Assembly: GCA_021783435.1 (NCBI GenBank)
Contig: JAJXUC010000174.1
Coordinates: forward strand, 1 to 7,518
DNA from: Pseudomonadota bacterium
Lineage (GTDB): Bacteria; Pseudomonadota; Gammaproteobacteria; Burkholderiales; Burkholderiaceae
Direction of reading: 5' to 3'
Length of the DNA stretch: 7,518 nucleotides
Shown piece by piece: positions 5,854-7,518 of this stretch. A program made the translations under genes and the position numbers. The notes beneath the pieces are model-generated. The model was given only the letters and a program-made list of their open reading frames with translations, ran no database searches and was not told where the DNA came from. Numbering within the stretch: position 1 is the stretch's first letter; every line of letters begins with the position of its first letter.

Positions 5854-6513
5854 TCAGATCACACCAAGCTGGAGTAGCTGCGTGGGCTCTTCCAGAATGA
5901 ATTGCGCGCCCCAATGGTGCGGTTCCTGGTGACCGCAATAGCCATAAGCAGCCGCCACGGCTCCCATGCCGGCTGCATGCGCGGCCTGTATGTCACGCAC
6001 ATCATCTCCAACATAAAGGCACCGATGCGCTGGCACGCCGAGCACAGCCGACGCATGCAGAAGCGGATCGGGTGCAGGTTTGGGTTTGGCTGTCGTGTCA
6101 CCACTCACGACGCAGCCCGGCGGGAACGGCAGCAACATGCAGGCCAACAACTGCTGCGTCAGCGTGGCGACCTTGTTGGTGACGATGCCCCACGGGATAG
6201 CCCGATCCACCAGTTGCCGCAGAACCCATTCAACACCGGGGAACAGGCGGGTATGAACACAGATGTCATGCGCGTAATTGCGCAAAAATTCATCGCGTAA
6301 CGATTGATAGTCAGCATGATCCGGCCCTAACGCGAACCCAATCTGAATCAGGCCCCGCGCACCATGGGAAGCCATGGGGCGTAACGACGCCAATGGCAAC
6401 GCCTCCATGCCTCGATCCTGGCGCATGCGGTTGAGTGCGGCAGCTAAGTCCGGTGCCGTATCGGCCAGGGTTCCGTCCAAATCGAATAAAACGGCTTGGA
6501 ATGTCGGCGTCAT
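5854..6513 (-). CDS. mupP: HAD phosphatase of the Gph group, probably MupP (MurNAc-6-phosphate phosphatase)
   Basis: A 219-residue cytoplasmic HAD-superfamily phosphatase. Motifs: DLDGT at 11-15 (nucleophile D11, acid/base D13), VTNK at 111-114 (T112), lysine in KPKP at 143-146, and GDD at 169-171. It would usually be labelled phosphoglycolate phosphatase (gph). By eye it is nearer Pseudomonas MupP, which dephosphorylates N-acetylmuramate 6-phosphate in peptidoglycan recycling: shared features are [40 protein letters not shown] and a late YGY...WGA. In Pseudomonas mupP also lies next to ubiG, as here. The start ATG 6513 overlaps the ubiG stop as ATGA, indicating translational coupling; a GTG at 6528 would add five residues. 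The HAD family is firm, the MupP assignment is an inference from remembered sequences. Confidence 0.85.
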   Translation of the reverse strand: MTPTFQAVLFDLDGTLADTAPDLAAALNRMRQDRGMEALPLASLRPMASHGARGLIQIGFALGPDHADYQSLRDEFLRNYAHDICVHTRLFPGVEWVLRQLVDRAIPWGIVTNKVATLTQQLLACMLLPFPPGCVVSGDTTAKPKPAPDPLLHASAVLGVPAHRCLYVGDDVRDIQAAHAAGMGAVAAAYGYCGHQEPHHWGAQFILEEPTQLLQLGVI

Positions 6514-7205
6514 GTCGGGCGCCGGCACGCAAAAAAATAATTCACGTCGACATCCGTGCCGAGGCGAAACGTCCGGTCTAGCCCGTTGAATTCCAAACCC
6601 TTGAATTCAACGGGCTCCAGGCCCGAGTTCCGAGCCCAGCTCGCAAGCTCGCTGGGCCGGATGAATTTGGCATAGGAATGGGTGCCTCTGGGTAGCAGGC
6701 GTAAAAGATATTCAGCACCCAGAATGGCCATGACGAAAGCCTTGGCATTGCGATTGATGGTCGAGAAAAAGACCCAGCCACCTGGACGCACCAGCATTGC
6801 TGCGGCTTGTACGACCGAGGCTGGATTCGGGACGTGCTCCAGCATTTCCATGCAACAGACCACGTCGAATGCTCCTTTTTGCTCGGACGCGAGTTGCTCG
6901 GCGGAGATCAATCTGTAATCCACGGACAGGCCGGATTGCAGCGCGTGAAGACTCGCCACCTTGAGCGCTTTCTCCGCCAGATCGATCCCGGTGACCAGCG
7001 CCCCGGCCATGGCCATCGACTCGCAGAGTATGCCGCCGCCACAGCCGATATCCAGCACCCGTTGGCCAGACAAACTGGCATGCCCCCGCATCCATGCCAG
7101 CCGCACCGGGTTGATGTCATGCAACGGCTTGAACTCGCCACTCGAATCCCACCAGCGATGCGCCGCATCTCCGAATTTTTTCAGTTCCGCAGCTTCAGCA
7201 TTCAT
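6510..7205 (-). CDS. ubiG: UbiG, ubiquinone biosynthesis O-methyltransferase
   Basis: UbiG carries out both O-methylations of ubiquinone synthesis using S-adenosylmethionine and associates with the inner membrane. The 231-residue product is near the E. coli length (240). Visible features: N-terminal [22 protein letters not shown] region (11-32), SAM motif [10 protein letters not shown] at 50-58, acidic D75 at the end of strand two (GIDLAEKAL), [10 protein letters not shown] at 117-126, FSTINRN at 147-153, and a C-terminal [10 protein letters not shown]. These are all typical of UbiG rather than other class I methyltransferases. AGAGGA 8 bases before ATG 7205 is a good ribosome site. It lies between ompA and the HAD phosphatase, with which it shares an ATGA overlap. 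Its codons 197-209 contain a perfect inverted repeat listed separately. Confidence 0.96.
   Translation of the reverse strand: MNAEAAELKKFGDAAHRWWDSSGEFKPLHDINPVRLAWMRGHASLSGQRVLDIGCGGGILCESMAMAGALVTGIDLAEKALKVASLHALQSGLSVDYRLISAEQLASEQKGAFDVVCCMEMLEHVPNPASVVQAAAMLVRPGGWVFFSTINRNAKAFVMAILGAEYLLRLLPRGTHSYAKFIRPSELASWARNSGLEPVEFKGLEFNGLDRTFRLGTDVDVNYFFACRRPT
6580..6616. repeat. Perfect 14-bp inverted repeat inside ubiG
   Basis: AGCCCGTTGAATTC (6580-6593) is followed after 9 bases by its exact reverse complement GAATTCAACGGGCT (6603-6616). In the ubiG message it forms a 14-bp stem with loop AAGGGTTTG. The same codons encode EFKGL followed by EFNGL. It ends about 70 bases before the ubiG stop and the phosphatase start. 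It has no T run, so it is not an ordinary intrinsic terminator. Confidence 0.9.
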
Positions 7206-7213
7206 GTTTGATG

Positions 7214-7219
7214 TCCTCT
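7214..7219 (-). promoter_or_regulatory. Ribosome binding site of ubiG
   Basis: On the minus strand the bases read AGAGGA, 8 bases before ATG 7205. It is the clearest Shine-Dalgarno sequence on this strand and fixes the ubiG start. Confidence 0.7.
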
Positions 7220-7268
7220 GATCATGCCAAACAATGGCCGACAGCGCCCTATGCTAAGCGCACAGCTC

Positions 7269-7293
7269 AAAAAAAAACCCCGCCGAGGCGGGG
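7269..7293 (-). terminator. Intrinsic terminator of the ompA-family gene
   Basis: Read on the minus strand, CCCCGCC (7293-7287) pairs perfectly with GGCGGGG (7284-7278) around a very short centre, followed directly by nine T (7277-7269). It starts 25 bases after the ompA stop. This is a textbook rho-independent terminator and should separate most ompA transcription from ubiG downstream. Confidence 0.92.
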
Positions 7294-7318
7294 CATTCTG
7301 AACCGAGATGGACCTGGC

Positions 7319-7518
7319 TTACTTGGTCACGGTGCGTGAACCAACAATTTCGACCACAGCGCGGCGGTTGGGTGCCTGGCACTCGACCTGCTTCTTGAAG
7401 GTTCCCTTGCAGCTCTTGGGGTCGACACGGAAGTCGGTCTTCCCTTTGCCTTCGATGTAGATCTTGTCAGCGGGAATGCCCTTGCTCACCAGATACGCCT
7501 TGACGGCCTCGGCACGAC
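7319..7518 (-). CDS. ompA: OmpA-family outer-membrane protein, C-terminal end only
   Basis: Only the last 65 codons and the TAA stop are in the window; the gene continues beyond its right edge. The text is the end of an OmpA-like peptidoglycan-binding domain: RAEAVKAYLVSKGIPADKIY, then EGKGKTDF, and NRRAVVEIVGSRTVTK at the end. RAEAVKxYL and NRRxxVEI are the family's late conserved segments; the arginine of NRR belongs to the site that contacts diaminopimelate in peptidoglycan. The two cysteines in SCKGTFKKQVEC, 12 residues apart as a likely disulfide pair, are common in betaproteobacterial OmpA proteins. The domain sits in the periplasm, with a beta-barrel expected in the missing part. A strong terminator follows. 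Confidence 0.9.
   Translation of the reverse strand, partial: RAEAVKAYLVSKGIPADKIYIEGKGKTDFRVDPKSCKGTFKKQVECQAPNRRAVVEIVGSRTVTK

Noticed and set aside
6362..6377. CCATGG-GAAG-CCATGG repeat in the phosphatase gene
   Set aside because: Short arms that are themselves palindromic, wholly within coding sequence; plausibly codon-driven.
1..7518. Mobile elements, CRISPR, tRNA or defence genes
   Set aside because: No transposase or integrase text, regularly spaced repeats, cloverleaf-like segments or terminal repeats were seen on either strand.

Overview
The window looks like chromosome from a GC-rich betaproteobacterium, most likely Burkholderiales. The signs are the neighbourhood pmbA / darP (yjgA) / mog, the order ompA-ubiG-phosphatase, and an OmpA tail with the two-cysteine form common in that group. 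The genus cannot be fixed from the sequence alone; a Thiomonas-like organism is a guess. I see no tRNA, rRNA, CRISPR, insertion sequence or phage gene, and gene density and base use look native throughout.

Left part (1-2242): the first 322 codons of pmbA (tldE) run leftward off the window edge. A 114-base divergent gap separates it from darP, a ribosome-assembly factor, which overlaps mog (molybdopterin adenylyltransferase) by 20 bases. Middle part (2243-5804): after a 161-base gap with a possible promoter and palindromic operator come a periplasmic oxyanion-binding protein of the archaeal-type WtpA family, a ModB/WtpB-like permease and an ATPase with a TOBE-like tail, followed closely by a small YccF-family membrane protein. 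The order suggests one molybdenum/tungsten unit: the importer brings in the oxyanion, and Mog prepares the pterin that receives the metal.

Right part (5805-7518, minus strand): the 3' end of an ompA-family gene with a strong intrinsic terminator, then ubiG (ubiquinone methyltransferase), coupled by an ATGA overlap to a HAD phosphatase. That phosphatase resembles MupP (MurNAc-6-phosphate phosphatase of cell-wall recycling) more than true phosphoglycolate phosphatase. A GC-rich hairpin lies between the convergent yccF and phosphatase genes.

The window does not contain an obviously new system. The points most worth following are the archaeal-type importer beside mog with its possible operator, a perfect 14-bp inverted repeat inside ubiG, and the probable MupP identity of the phosphatase. 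All homology statements rest on remembered family features, not on searches.
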